Of a DNA stretch of 64,000 bases, positions 24,171 to 31,485 are shown piece after piece (within the stretch, counting starts at the first letter, position 1; each line of letters opens with the position of its first letter). Both the position numbers and the translations under genes were made by a program. The stretch is taken from NCBI GenBank assembly GCA_030695565.1, contig JAUYRZ010000063.1, forward strand, positions 62,001 to 126,000, written 5' to 3'. The DNA is from Archangium sp. Lineage in GTDB: Bacteria; Myxococcota; Myxococcia; Myxococcales; Myxococcaceae. The notes beneath the pieces were generated by a model that was not told the DNA's origin, did no database searches, and saw only the letters and a program-made list of their open reading frames with translations.

Positions 24171-24848
24171 TTACCGGTTTTCCGTGCCGCATGCCGCGCA
24201 GTCCGCCCGCCTTCTCACCCGCACGCTCCGAAAGGTGAGGCTGCGGCCATCGACGACCTGAAGAGATGCGGTTCCCTCTCCCTTTGGGAGAAGGTCAGGT
24301 GCTCTCAAGGCAAGACTCGCCTGAAGACCGCCAATCAACCCCGCCATCGAGCCGAGCACCCCCGCCTGGGCGCAGGTGAGCGCATCATCAGGCGGCGTCT
24401 CGAACAGACACCGCAAACACGGGCCGCCCCGTTGAATGCGCATCGCGAGCCCCTCGAACCGCAGCACGCCTCCGTAGATGAGCGGCGTGCCCGTGCGCAC
24501 CGAAGTGTCGGAGAGGAGGAACTTGGTGTCGACCCCGTCGGTCGCGTCGATCACCAGGTCGTGCGTGGTGAACAACTCATCGGCGTTCTGCGCGGTGAGG
24601 CGCTCCTGCCGGGCGGTGATCTGCATGCCGGGGAATGCGCGCTCCAGCTTGGCGGCGGCGGAGTGGACCTTCGGCTGGCCCACGTCGGCGAGGTGATGCC
24701 AGGGCTGGCGATGGAGGTTGGTTGGCTCGACGACGTCGGGATCCATCAGGGTGAGCTGCGTCACCCCTGCTCGTGCGAGCGCGAGGGAGGCGGGGCAGCC
24801 CAGCCCACCGACGCCGACGATCAGCACGTGTTTTGAGTTCACCGTCAC
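24171..24848 (-). CDS. ThiF/MoeB/HesA-family E1-like adenylyltransferase without N-terminal segment
   Basis: 225 residues from GTG 24848. It adenylates the C-terminal Gly of ubiquitin-like carriers. Nucleotide motif GVGGLG is at 12-17, with R47 (NLHRQ), K60 (VGQPK) and D101 in DATDG all conserved. Zinc Cys pairs are C144/C147 and C217/C220; C159 (LTCAQAG) matches the MoeB catalytic-position Cys. The MoeB N-terminal RYxRQ segment is absent: the protein begins almost at the Rossmann strand. That segment is present in the degenerate paralogue at 23127. Residues about 183-193 are encoded by a dispersed palindromic repeat, in a loop. Confidence 0.9.
   Translation of the reverse strand: MTVNSKHVLIVGVGGLGCPASLALARAGVTQLTLMDPDVVEPTNLHRQPWHHLADVGQPKVHSAAAKLERAFPGMQITARQERLTAQNADELFTTHDLVIDATDGVDTKFLLSDTSVRTGTPLIYGGVLRFEGLAMRIQRGGPCLRCLFETPPDDALTCAQAGVLGSMAGLIGGLQASLALRAPDLLPKGEGTASLQVVDGRSLTFRSVRVRRRADCAACGTENR
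24271..24303. repeat. Palindromic repeat inside the E1 gene
   Basis: CCCTCTCCCTTTGGGAGAAGG followed by TCAGGTGC matches the dispersed element, here within the coding sequence of the E1. It encodes about residues 183-193 (APDLLPKGEGT), where MoeB has a variable loop (AGYGKPASGK). The frame is kept. Confidence 0.7.
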
Positions 24849-24852
24849 TGGC

Positions 24853-24893
24853 CCCTCACCCCGACCCTCTCCCCGCTTCGCAGGGCGAGGGAG
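24853..24893. repeat. Palindromic repeat between divergent E1 and histidine kinase genes
   Basis: CCCTCACCCCGACCCTCTCCCC, loop, then GCAGGGCGAGGGAG. It occupies most of the 56-base gap between divergent starts 24848 and 24905, and its GGGAG end lies about 12 bases before the kinase ATG, so it may supply part of that ribosome site. Confidence 0.75.
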
Positions 24894-24904
24894 ACAAGCG
24901 CTTC

Positions 24905-26191
24905 ATGCGCGACAAAGGGGATACACTCTCCGGCACCTTGCAGCACTCCGATGATCGTCGCGCTCGCGTGGCCGTGGTGCTCGAGAAGCGTGGGCTGACG
25001 CAACAGGTGTCGGCCGCCGACGCCGCGCAGTCGTGGGTTCAGGAGCGCTTCAGCGCCCGGGCCCGCGCCCTCTTCTACGCGCGCATGATGTTCCTCTCGC
25101 TGGGCCTGGGCATCCTCGCGGTGCCCATCTGGCGCTACTACTTCCACTTCACCGCGCTCGCCGTCGCCGGCTACGTGTTCATGCTGCTCTACAGCGTGGC
25201 CAACTACCTGGTGCTCGGCCATGAGCGCGCCGGCCGCATCGTCACCTACGTCACCTTGTGTCTCGACCTGGTGGTGATGGTGGTGGTGGTGGTCAAACCG
25301 CAAGAAGGCGGCGGCCTGGCCAACCCCCTCCTCGCCACGCAGCTGCTGTTCACCATGTTGTTCGCCCTGCTCTACCCCAAGCCGCTGGCGATCCTCCCGC
25401 CGCTGCTGGCGTTGCCCATCACCGCGCGCCTCGATCAGCTGCTCGATCGCAGCCCCAGCGCCATCGAGGTGCTCACCCTCATCTGGTACCTCGGGCTCAA
25501 CTTCATCGTCATCTACGTGCTGGTGTACCTCAACGAGCGCGAGGTCACCGCGCACCGCGAGGTGGTCGAGCTGCAGGGCGATCTCAAAGAGCTCGCCGTG
25601 GTGGAGGAGCGCAACCGCCTGGCCCGCGAGATCCACGACGGCCTGGGCGCCAGCCTCTCGTCGCTCATCATCCAGTCCGAATATGTCGCGCAGCTGACCA
25701 AAGACGAAGCGGTGAAGAAGGAGGTCGCCGAACTCAAACAATCCGCTGAAGAGGCGATCGAAGAGCTGCGCCGCAGCCTGCAGATGATGCGGGAAGACTT
25801 CGACCTCGCCAACGGCGTCGAGGACTACGTGAAGACCTTCGGCGATCGCACCCAGCTCCCGGTGAACTTTCAGAAGAGCGGCACCCTGCTGGGCCGCCTC
25901 GCCCCGGAGACTTCGCTCGCGTTGTTCCGGGTGCTGCAGGAGCTGCTCTCCAACGCCGCCAAACACGCCGCCGCCGCGCGGGTCGACGTGAAGCTGCACT
26001 TCGGGCCTGAGTCCGTGCAGCTCGGCGTCAAAGACGACGGCAAGGGCTTCGACCCCAGCGCGCCCCGCCCCGGCCACTACGGGCTCATCAACCTGCGCGA
26101 GCGTGCGATGAAGGCCGGCGGCGACGTCACCATCGACGCCAAGCTGGGCGCAGGCGTGCACATCACCTTCACTGTTCCAGTTGGTCCCTGA
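24905..26191 (+). CDS. NarL-type sensor histidine kinase
   Basis: 428 residues from ATG 24905. Five or six membrane helices cover about residues 45-215 (LFYARMMFLSLGLGILAVP, then AVAGYVFMLLYSVANYLVLG and others) with little extracytoplasmic loop, so the ligand may be sensed within the membrane. The HisKA_3 dimerisation site is EERNRLAREIHDGLGASL (phospho-accepting His about 244). The ATPase domain has the N box QELLSNAAKHA and the G box DDGKGFD, then GLINLRERA. A cognate regulator follows 16 bases downstream. The N-terminal MASE-like membrane region is not a family I can name. Confidence 0.9.
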   Translation: MRDKGDTLSGTLQHSDDRRARVAVVLEKRGLTQQVSAADAAQSWVQERFSARARALFYARMMFLSLGLGILAVPIWRYYFHFTALAVAGYVFMLLYSVANYLVLGHERAGRIVTYVTLCLDLVVMVVVVVKPQEGGGLANPLLATQLLFTMLFALLYPKPLAILPPLLALPITARLDQLLDRSPSAIEVLTLIWYLGLNFIVIYVLVYLNEREVTAHREVVELQGDLKELAVVEERNRLAREIHDGLGASLSSLIIQSEYVAQLTKDEAVKKEVAELKQSAEEAIEELRRSLQMMREDFDLANGVEDYVKTFGDRTQLPVNFQKSGTLLGRLAPETSLALFRVLQELLSNAAKHAAAARVDVKLHFGPESVQLGVKDDGKGFDPSAPRPGHYGLINLRERAMKAGGDVTIDAKLGAGVHITFTVPVGP

Positions 26192-26207
26192 TTGACGAGG
26201 AGTCGGC

Positions 26208-26918
26208 GTGGAAACCCCTGATGCCCTGACGAACCCGAGCCCCGTGACGCCCATCCGCGTGTTCGTGGTGGAAGATCAAACGAAGATCCTCAAGAACCAG
26301 CTCAAGCTGCTCGAAGGTCACCCCGAGCTGACCATCATCGGCACCGCGCTCTCGGGCGAGACGGGCCTCGAAGAAGTCAGAAGGCTCAAGCCCGATGTGC
26401 TGCTGCTCGACCTGGGCCTGCCGCGCATGAGCGGCATCGACGTCACCCGGGTGGTGAAGGCCGAGCTGCCGTCGATCGAGATCCTCATCTTCACCATCTT
26501 CGACGAAGAGGACAAAGTGCTCGAGGCGGTGAAGGCCGGCGCTTCTGGCTACCTGCTCAAGGGCACGCCTGCCGACAAGATGGTCGAGGCGATCAAAGAG
26601 GTGCACGCCGGGGGCACGGTCATTCAGCCCAACCTCGCGCGACGCCTGCTCAAACACTTCCGCGTCGGTGAGCCGCCTGCGCCCGCGCCCGCCAACACGC
26701 AGCAGCCCGAGCCCGAAGGCAAGAAGCTCTCAACGCGCGAGACGGAGATCCTCCAGCTGATCGCCAAGGGGGTCTCCAACAGCGAGGCGGCCACCATGCT
26801 CACGCTGTCGAAGGCCACCATTCGCACGCACCTCGAGCACATCTACCGCAAGCTCGAGGTCACCAACCGCGTGGAGGCCGTCACCGAAGGCCTGCGCAAG
26901 GGCCTCATCCAGATGTGA
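26208..26918 (+). CDS. NarL/FixJ-family response regulator
   Basis: 236 residues from GTG 26208, with GAGGAG upstream. The receiver domain has acidic residues in VVED (22-23), phospho-acceptor Asp about 68 (LLLDLGLP), a Thr/Lys pocket (IFTIFD and LLKGTP). A Pro/Ala/Gln linker (about 145-170) joins a LuxR-type HTH: KLSTRETEILQLIAKGVSN, then TLSKATIRTHLEHIYRKLEVTNRVEAV. It is co-transcribed with the kinase and probably activates or represses target promoters on phosphorylation; targets are not visible. Confidence 0.95.
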   Translation: METPDALTNPSPVTPIRVFVVEDQTKILKNQLKLLEGHPELTIIGTALSGETGLEEVRRLKPDVLLLDLGLPRMSGIDVTRVVKAELPSIEILIFTIFDEEDKVLEAVKAGASGYLLKGTPADKMVEAIKEVHAGGTVIQPNLARRLLKHFRVGEPPAPAPANTQQPEPEGKKLSTRETEILQLIAKGVSNSEAATMLTLSKATIRTHLEHIYRKLEVTNRVEAVTEGLRKGLIQM

Positions 26919-26921
26919 AGC

Positions 26922-26946
26922 GCCCTCTCCCTCTGGGGCGAGGGGC
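26922..26946. repeat. Palindromic intergenic repeat, imperfect
   Basis: CCCTCTCCC, CTCTGG, then GGGCGAGGGG. It sits just after the response-regulator stop and before the terminator hairpin of the convergent lipoprotein gene. Confidence 0.65.
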
Positions 26947-26956
26947 CGTTCACATG

Positions 26957-26988
26957 AAAAAAGCGGCCAGCGTTTCCGCCAGCCGCTT
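26957..26988 (-). terminator. Rho-independent terminator of the lipoprotein gene at 27012-28478
   Basis: On the minus strand GCGGCTGGCGGAAACGCTGGCCGC forms a strong hairpin (outer pairs AAGCGGC/GCCGCTT, 26961-26988) followed directly by TTTTTT (26957-26962). It lies 24 bases past the stop at 27012. Confidence 0.9.
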
Positions 26989-27011
26989 CGTTCATCACCT
27001 CTGAATGCGGC

Positions 27012-28478
27012 TCAGAGGCAGAAGCCGACGCGCGCGCCGGTGGTGCTGGTGACGCGGCGGCACGTGGTGCCGGTCGCGCAACGGGCGCTGGGCTCGGTGG
27101 CGCAGCGGGTCGGGCCCGTGCCGCCGTCAGCCGGGTTGCAGTCGAGGTCGCACACCGCCGTGCAGCTGGCCGCCGTGTCGGCGTCGAGCGAGGTGCAGAG
27201 CTGCGCCGAAGCACACGCGGCACCACGGAAGGCGTCGGTCTCGGTGCAGGTGGCGCCCACGGCCGCGATCTGCGCACGCTGGGGGATGCAGATGCCGTCG
27301 CCGTTGTTGCTGACCACCAGCTCACCGCTCGCTTCGGTGGGCACGCAGCTCGAAGGCGTGGTGCCCACGTTCGCGCAGGTGTTCTTGGTGGCGTCGAACA
27401 CGTTGCACTTCTTCATGCACACGCCGAGCACCGCGTTGGAGTTCGGGTCGGTGTAGCGCAGGGTGTTCACGCAGGCCTCGGCGGCGCCGCACTCCGGCTG
27501 GGGAGGGAAGCCGAGCGCGGGGGGCTGCGCGTTGCACATGCGCAGGCACACGCCGTCGTCACCACCACGCGTCTTGGTGCACTGCAGGCCCGTCGCGCAC
27601 TGGGTGGCGGTGGTGCCCGCGCCGAAGTCGTCACGGCAGGCCTGGCCTTCAGCGGCCACACCGGGAGGACGGCAGGTCTCGAAGGGGTACACGCCGTCGG
27701 CCCAGAACTGGAACACCGCGTAGGTGCAGTTGCCGGTGCCCTTGCCTTCGGCCTCGGTGGGGTTGCCGTCGCCATCCTTGAGGAGGCAGGTGTTGCCCAC
27801 CGTCACGGTGAGGCGCAGCGGGGCGCCGGCGTCGTCACGCTCGAAGCCGCCGTCGGGGGCCGACTTGGTCTGGTTGCACTCCTGATCGGAGAACAGGCCG
27901 GAGGGCAGGCAGCCGACGCCCGAGCAGAACTCGCCGCGCTGGCACTCGTTGTTGTCCATGCAGGTCTTGGTGCAGACCGCGAGATCGGCGCTGAAGACCG
28001 GCTGGCAGGTGAACATCGGGGGGCACGGCGAGTTGAGGTCGCCCTGCTTGCACTGCTGCAGCGACCTGGGGTTCGCGCACGAAGCGCCGCTGCACCACTT
28101 GCCGGCCGCCTGGCAGGTGTCGAGCGCGCCCGAGAGGCTGGAGAGGCAGGCGCACGCGCCGCCGAGGCACGCAACCTGGCCGGGCTCGCAGAGGTTGCCG
28201 CTGCAGGTGACCGCCGCGGTGCGGCACTGGAAGACGCCTTCCATCACCTTGACGCAGGTGCCGCCGTCGCAGCCGCCGCACGCATCGACGCAGGTGCGGG
28301 TGGCCGTGTTGCAAACTTGATTGCCCGCGCACCCGCCCGAGCACGCGTCACGCGGCGGAGGATTGCCGGCGTCGAACTCGACGTCATTGCCGTCGGGCTT
28401 GGGGTTGATCGGCGGACATGCGGTCAGTACGAGTGAGAGCGCGGCGATGGAAACGACGCTCAAGCTGCGGAGACTCAT
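27012..28478 (-). CDS. Cys-rich surface lipoprotein
   Basis: 488 residues from ATG 28478 with AAGGA upstream. The signal ends LSLVLTAC. The mature protein has more than 50 Cys in EGF- or disulfide-knot-like units (CSGGCAGNQVCNTATRTCVDAC, CTKTCMDNNECQRGEFC), with an Asp-Ala-Gly linker near residue 45. This Cys-rich lipoprotein style is typical of myxobacteria and of unknown function, perhaps surface adhesion or predation. A strong sigma-70-like promoter (28516-28544) and a terminator flank it, so it is a single-gene transcript. Confidence 0.85.
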   Translation of the reverse strand: MSLRSLSVVSIAALSLVLTACPPINPKPDGNDVEFDAGNPPPRDACSGGCAGNQVCNTATRTCVDACGGCDGGTCVKVMEGVFQCRTAAVTCSGNLCEPGQVACLGGACACLSSLSGALDTCQAAGKWCSGASCANPRSLQQCKQGDLNSPCPPMFTCQPVFSADLAVCTKTCMDNNECQRGEFCSGVGCLPSGLFSDQECNQTKSAPDGGFERDDAGAPLRLTVTVGNTCLLKDGDGNPTEAEGKGTGNCTYAVFQFWADGVYPFETCRPPGVAAEGQACRDDFGAGTTATQCATGLQCTKTRGGDDGVCLRMCNAQPPALGFPPQPECGAAEACVNTLRYTDPNSNAVLGVCMKKCNVFDATKNTCANVGTTPSSCVPTEASGELVVSNNGDGICIPQRAQIAAVGATCTETDAFRGAACASAQLCTSLDADTAASCTAVCDLDCNPADGGTGPTRCATEPSARCATGTTCRRVTSTTGARVGFCL

Positions 28479-28515
28479 GAGATTCCTTGGGGAAGGCTGG
28501 CCAGGCGAAAGGCGG

Positions 28516-28544
28516 CTTGTAGGGATTCGGGTAGGGAGTGTCAA
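28516..28544 (-). promoter_or_regulatory. Sigma-70-like promoter for the Cys-rich lipoprotein gene
   Basis: On the minus strand TTGACA (28544-28539), 17-base spacer, TACAAG (28521-28516). It ends 38 bases before ATG 28478. The -35 is perfect and the -10 is four of six to consensus. Confidence 0.65.
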
Positions 28545-28561
28545 CACACGGGAAAGATGAA

Positions 28562-30013
28562 TCAGAAGCTCGCCGTCACGCCCCAGATGATCGAGTGAAA
28601 CGACTCTTCACCCACGCCGCCGCACTGGAGCTCGTTGCACACGGTCCATTTCTGGCCCTGGCCGTAGTAGCGATCGGTGAAGCCCTGGTAGCGCCAGCGT
28701 ACGGTGTAGCCGAGCGGGCCCCACACCTCGCCTGAGACGCCCAGCTCGACGCCGATGCCGGTGGCCGTGGCGCCGCCGGTGGGGTCGTTCAGGTTGCCGT
28801 AGCCGACGATCTGCTCGGCCGCCGGCCGGGGATTGAGGAAGTACGAGAGCACCAGCTCGAAGCGCAGGAACTGGTTGAGGGGGACCGCGGCGTCGATGCC
28901 CAGCGTCGGGAAGCCGATGCCCGTGGGGTACACGCGCTCGCTCGAAGGCAACGAGGTGCCGGCCATCGGGTCGATCAAGAAGCTGCGCGACTGCAGGCCG
29001 CCGCGAAGGCCGACCCAGCCCACCGGCTGCGGGTCGCCGTAGCCCATCTGAAAGTGGTACCGCCACGCGAGCTGCGCGGAGAAGCCGACGTCGTCGCTCT
29101 TCACCGTCTGCTCGGGCCCCTGCCCCTGCATCGACTCCTCGACGATGCGCGTCTGCGACTGGCCGTACTGAAAGCCGATCAACACCCCGAAGCCCTGGAG
29201 AATGCGGTTGTCCATGCGCGCCAGGGGGAAGACGTCGGCATTCAAGGACAGACCGAGGTACGGAACGGTCGCGGTGAAGTCGATGGAGATGCCGGTGGGC
29301 TTCGTCTGCGCGAGGTCGTACTCCTTGCAGTTGGTCACGCCGGGCCGCAGACACTGGCTGCGCCAGGTGGTGCTGCCCGCAAGCCACACGCGAAAGAGCG
29401 GCACCGGCACGTGGGCCTGCTTCTTCTTGCGGTTCGGATCTTCCAGATCGGTGTCGCGATCTTCCGGAGGTGCGCCGCCGGTGATCACCCCGCGTTCACC
29501 GGTACCGTCGGTCTGGGTGAGGTCGAGGCCAGGCGATTCTTCGGCGGAGGGCGTCTCTTCGGCAGGAGCCGTGGTGGTACGGGCAGCGCCCTGGGTGGCG
29601 GCAGCAGCGATGGCCCGCGCGAGCTTGCCGGCGAAGTCTTCGCTCAGCAGGCCCTTCTTGACCGGAAGATCCTTGGTCCACAGCTGCTCGCCGACGCGAT
29701 CATAGATGAGCACCTTGTAGGTGCCTTCGCTCACTTCACCGCCGACGGCCGCGTCGAGGTTGAGGGCCCTGGCAGCGCGCGCGACGCCGACCGGGGTCAT
29801 CGCGGCGGCGCCCTTCATCTTCTTCTTCGCCGCGGCGTCCTTGAACGCCTTGAGCGAAACGAGGTCGACCACCGCAGCTGAACGCACCGCCGCTTCGACC
29901 TGCGCGCGGAGCTTGCCCTGGGAATCTCCGTCGAGCTCCAGGATCACGACCTTCTGGGCGAAGGCCGGAGCGGCGAGGAGCATCACGAGCGCGAAGACTG
30001 ACGAGAGGCGCAT
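28562..30013 (-). CDS. Outer-membrane beta-barrel protein with N-terminal periplasmic domain
   Basis: 483 residues. The signal peptide (residues 1-19) ends APAFAQ. Residues 20-135 form an alpha/beta domain that starts KVVILELDGDSQGKL and resembles the N-terminal, amino-acid-triplet-like regions of TolB-type or CsgG-like proteins; this is not certain. A Thr/Ala/Glu-rich linker then leads to a beta-rich C-terminal half (about 215-483) with alternating amphipathic strands (TVPYLGLSLNADVFPLA) and a final aromatic residue: the end is WGVTASF. It probably sits in the outer membrane with the N-domain in the periplasm. Function unknown. Confidence 0.78.
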   Translation of the reverse strand: MRLSSVFALVMLLAAPAFAQKVVILELDGDSQGKLRAQVEAAVRSAAVVDLVSLKAFKDAAAKKKMKGAAAMTPVGVARAARALNLDAAVGGEVSEGTYKVLIYDRVGEQLWTKDLPVKKGLLSEDFAGKLARAIAAAATQGAARTTTAPAEETPSAEESPGLDLTQTDGTGERGVITGGAPPEDRDTDLEDPNRKKKQAHVPVPLFRVWLAGSTTWRSQCLRPGVTNCKEYDLAQTKPTGISIDFTATVPYLGLSLNADVFPLARMDNRILQGFGVLIGFQYGQSQTRIVEESMQGQGPEQTVKSDDVGFSAQLAWRYHFQMGYGDPQPVGWVGLRGGLQSRSFLIDPMAGTSLPSSERVYPTGIGFPTLGIDAAVPLNQFLRFELVLSYFLNPRPAAEQIVGYGNLNDPTGGATATGIGVELGVSGEVWGPLGYTVRWRYQGFTDRYYGQGQKWTVCNELQCGGVGEESFHSIIWGVTASF

Positions 30014-30069
30014 GGAGCGCGCCTTATGCCGTCATTCGGCGCACGTGTTCAACTCTCACACACCGGCGA

Positions 30070-30088
30070 ATTCTCACGCCGTGAGAAT
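30070..30088. promoter_or_regulatory. 19-base perfect palindrome spanning a stop codon
   Basis: ATTCTCACG, one C, CGTGAGAAT overlaps the 3' end of the HAD phosphatase gene (stop at 30074-30076). It could be a hairpin at the transcript end. No U-run follows. Confidence 0.4.
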
Positions 30089-30751
30089 GGGCCAGCCGCG
30101 CGAGAGGCCGTCGAGCACGAGCTGGTTGCGTGAATCACGGGGAGAAATGACGAGGGCGTGCTTGGAGAACGCGAGCATGTCGACGTCGAAGTCGCCGTTG
30201 CCCACGCCGAGTGCGGGCTCGAGTTTCGCGCGTTCGAGCCAGGTGACCTTGCCGGGGCCGACGGGCACGGGCTGCTCCACTTCGCCGGTGAGCTTGCCGT
30301 CGCGAATGGGGCAGCTGACGCCGATCACCTGATTCGCTGGGATGCCCAGGGCGACAGCGCCAGGCGCCACCACCCAGCGGGGTGAGGCGCTGCAGATCCA
30401 CACCGGGCAGCCGGCTTCTTTCAACCTCGCCAGCAGCGGCCGCACGAAGGAGAAGATGCGCCCCTCGATGCGCTGGGCGAAGAAGGTGGTGCAGGCCTGC
30501 TCGAGCTCGGCCTCGGTGAGCGAGGCCATCACCTCGACGCAGTAGGCGTAGGCGCGCGCGTGCGACTGGCCGAGCAGCTGCTCGTAGCGGTCGTAGCTGG
30601 CCTCGAAGATCCCCCGGTGAATGGCGTACCGCAGGAAGTCTTCTCCCGCGTCACCGCGCCAGAGCGTGCCGTCGGCGTCGAAGACGACGCTCTGACCTGC
30701 ATGGGAGCGGGCGATGGTCTCGATCAACGCGGCCACGGGCGGGGGAAGCAT
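30074..30751 (-). CDS. HAD-superfamily phosphatase, SerB-like (HAD-IB)
   Basis: 225 residues from ATG 30751. Motif I FDADGTLWRGD gives nucleophile and acid Asp at 25 and 27. The HAD-IB cap region has a Tyr-rich segment (YDRYEQLLGQSHARAYAYC). Motif II is CSASPRW and motif III/IV includes GVGNGDFDVDML. Its start is 31 bases from the divergent lipoprotein. HAD-IB members dephosphorylate phosphoserine, phospholipid precursors or sugar phosphates; the substrate is not evident here. Confidence 0.85.
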   Translation of the reverse strand: MLPPPVAALIETIARSHAGQSVVFDADGTLWRGDAGEDFLRYAIHRGIFEASYDRYEQLLGQSHARAYAYCVEVMASLTEAELEQACTTFFAQRIEGRIFSFVRPLLARLKEAGCPVWICSASPRWVVAPGAVALGIPANQVIGVSCPIRDGKLTGEVEQPVPVGPGKVTWLERAKLEPALGVGNGDFDVDMLAFSKHALVISPRDSRNQLVLDGLSRGWPILTA

Positions 30752-30782
30752 GGGGCGGGTTCTAGCTGTTACGGTGTGCAGG

Positions 30783-31226
30783 ATGCGACTGACAGCACTG
30801 TTCACCCTGGTGGTTCTGGCCAGCTGCGGGCCCAACGCGGCGCCGTGCACCACGTGTCCTCCCGTCGATGGGGTGTATGCCGTCACCTGGGGCGGCGACG
30901 CGGGGGTGCTCGCGGTGGATGGCGGCACGTGCTCCACCCCGGGTTCACGCGTCAGCACGTGGACGCTCGGGCAATCAGGCACGCGGGTCACCACGACGAT
31001 CGAAGACGTGAACCTCGGCGGCACGATCTACGACACGTACGATCTGGTGCTCTCGGGGTCTTCCAGCGCGTTGAGCTACCGCCTGCGTTCGGTGGTCATC
31101 CCCGAGGGGACCAGCATGGACGCGGGCATTCGGCTGCAGGGCACGTTCACCACGCGCACGCTGCCGACGTCGGGCGAGCCGTGTGAAGTGGACGAGTCAT
31201 TCACCGCCCAACGCACCTCCCGTTAG
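30783..31226 (+). CDS. Small lipoprotein
   Basis: 147 residues from ATG 30783; signal ends TLVVLASC (lipidated Cys about 15), followed by a Cys-containing loop (CTTCPP). The mature part is beta-rich with no recognisable domain; strands alternate (YAVTWGGDAGVLAVDGG, TWTLGQSGTRVTTTIEDV). It is divergent from the phosphatase gene by 31 bases. Confidence 0.75.
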   Translation: MRLTALFTLVVLASCGPNAAPCTTCPPVDGVYAVTWGGDAGVLAVDGGTCSTPGSRVSTWTLGQSGTRVTTTIEDVNLGGTIYDTYDLVLSGSSSALSYRLRSVVIPEGTSMDAGIRLQGTFTTRTLPTSGEPCEVDESFTAQRTSR

Positions 31227-31248
31227 CGGTACGAGCCGCTGAAACGTC

Positions 31249-31279
31249 GACGGCCCAGCGCTTGTGGCGCTGAGCCGTC
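31249..31279. terminator. Bidirectional hairpin between convergent genes
   Basis: GACGGC-C-CAGCGC, loop TTGTG, GCGCTG-A-GCCGTC: two 6-base stems with one bulge. It lies between the small lipoprotein stop (31226) and the basic protein stop (31304). Neither strand has a U-run. Confidence 0.55.
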
Positions 31280-31303
31280 AAAGGGCGACCCGAAACTGCG
31301 GTC

Positions 31304-31429
31304 TTACTTCTTCGCCTTCTTGCCGGTGCTGGCGGCCTTCACGGCGGCCTTCTTGCGCTCGGCGCGCTTCTTCCACTTGAGGCGAATCTTGCTGCGAACT
31401 CGGCGGTGCTTCGACTTGCTGTTGGCCAT
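31304..31429 (-). CDS. 41-residue highly basic protein
   Basis: Translated from ATG 31429 with AGGAG at ideal spacing. 41 residues with about 20 Lys or Arg and a helix-forming core (SKIRLKWKKRAERKKAAVK). The composition resembles small ribosome-associated or nucleic-acid-binding proteins. I do not recognise a characterised family. It lies 56 bases after the peptidase gene on the same strand and ends before a hairpin, so it is likely a genuine short gene. Confidence 0.7.
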   Translation of the reverse strand: MANSKSKHRRVRSKIRLKWKKRAERKKAAVKAASTGKKAKK

Positions 31430-31485
31430 AGGGGGCTCCTGAAAAGCTGTTGGAGCCGGGTGCGTACCAGAACCGGGAGAAGCGA

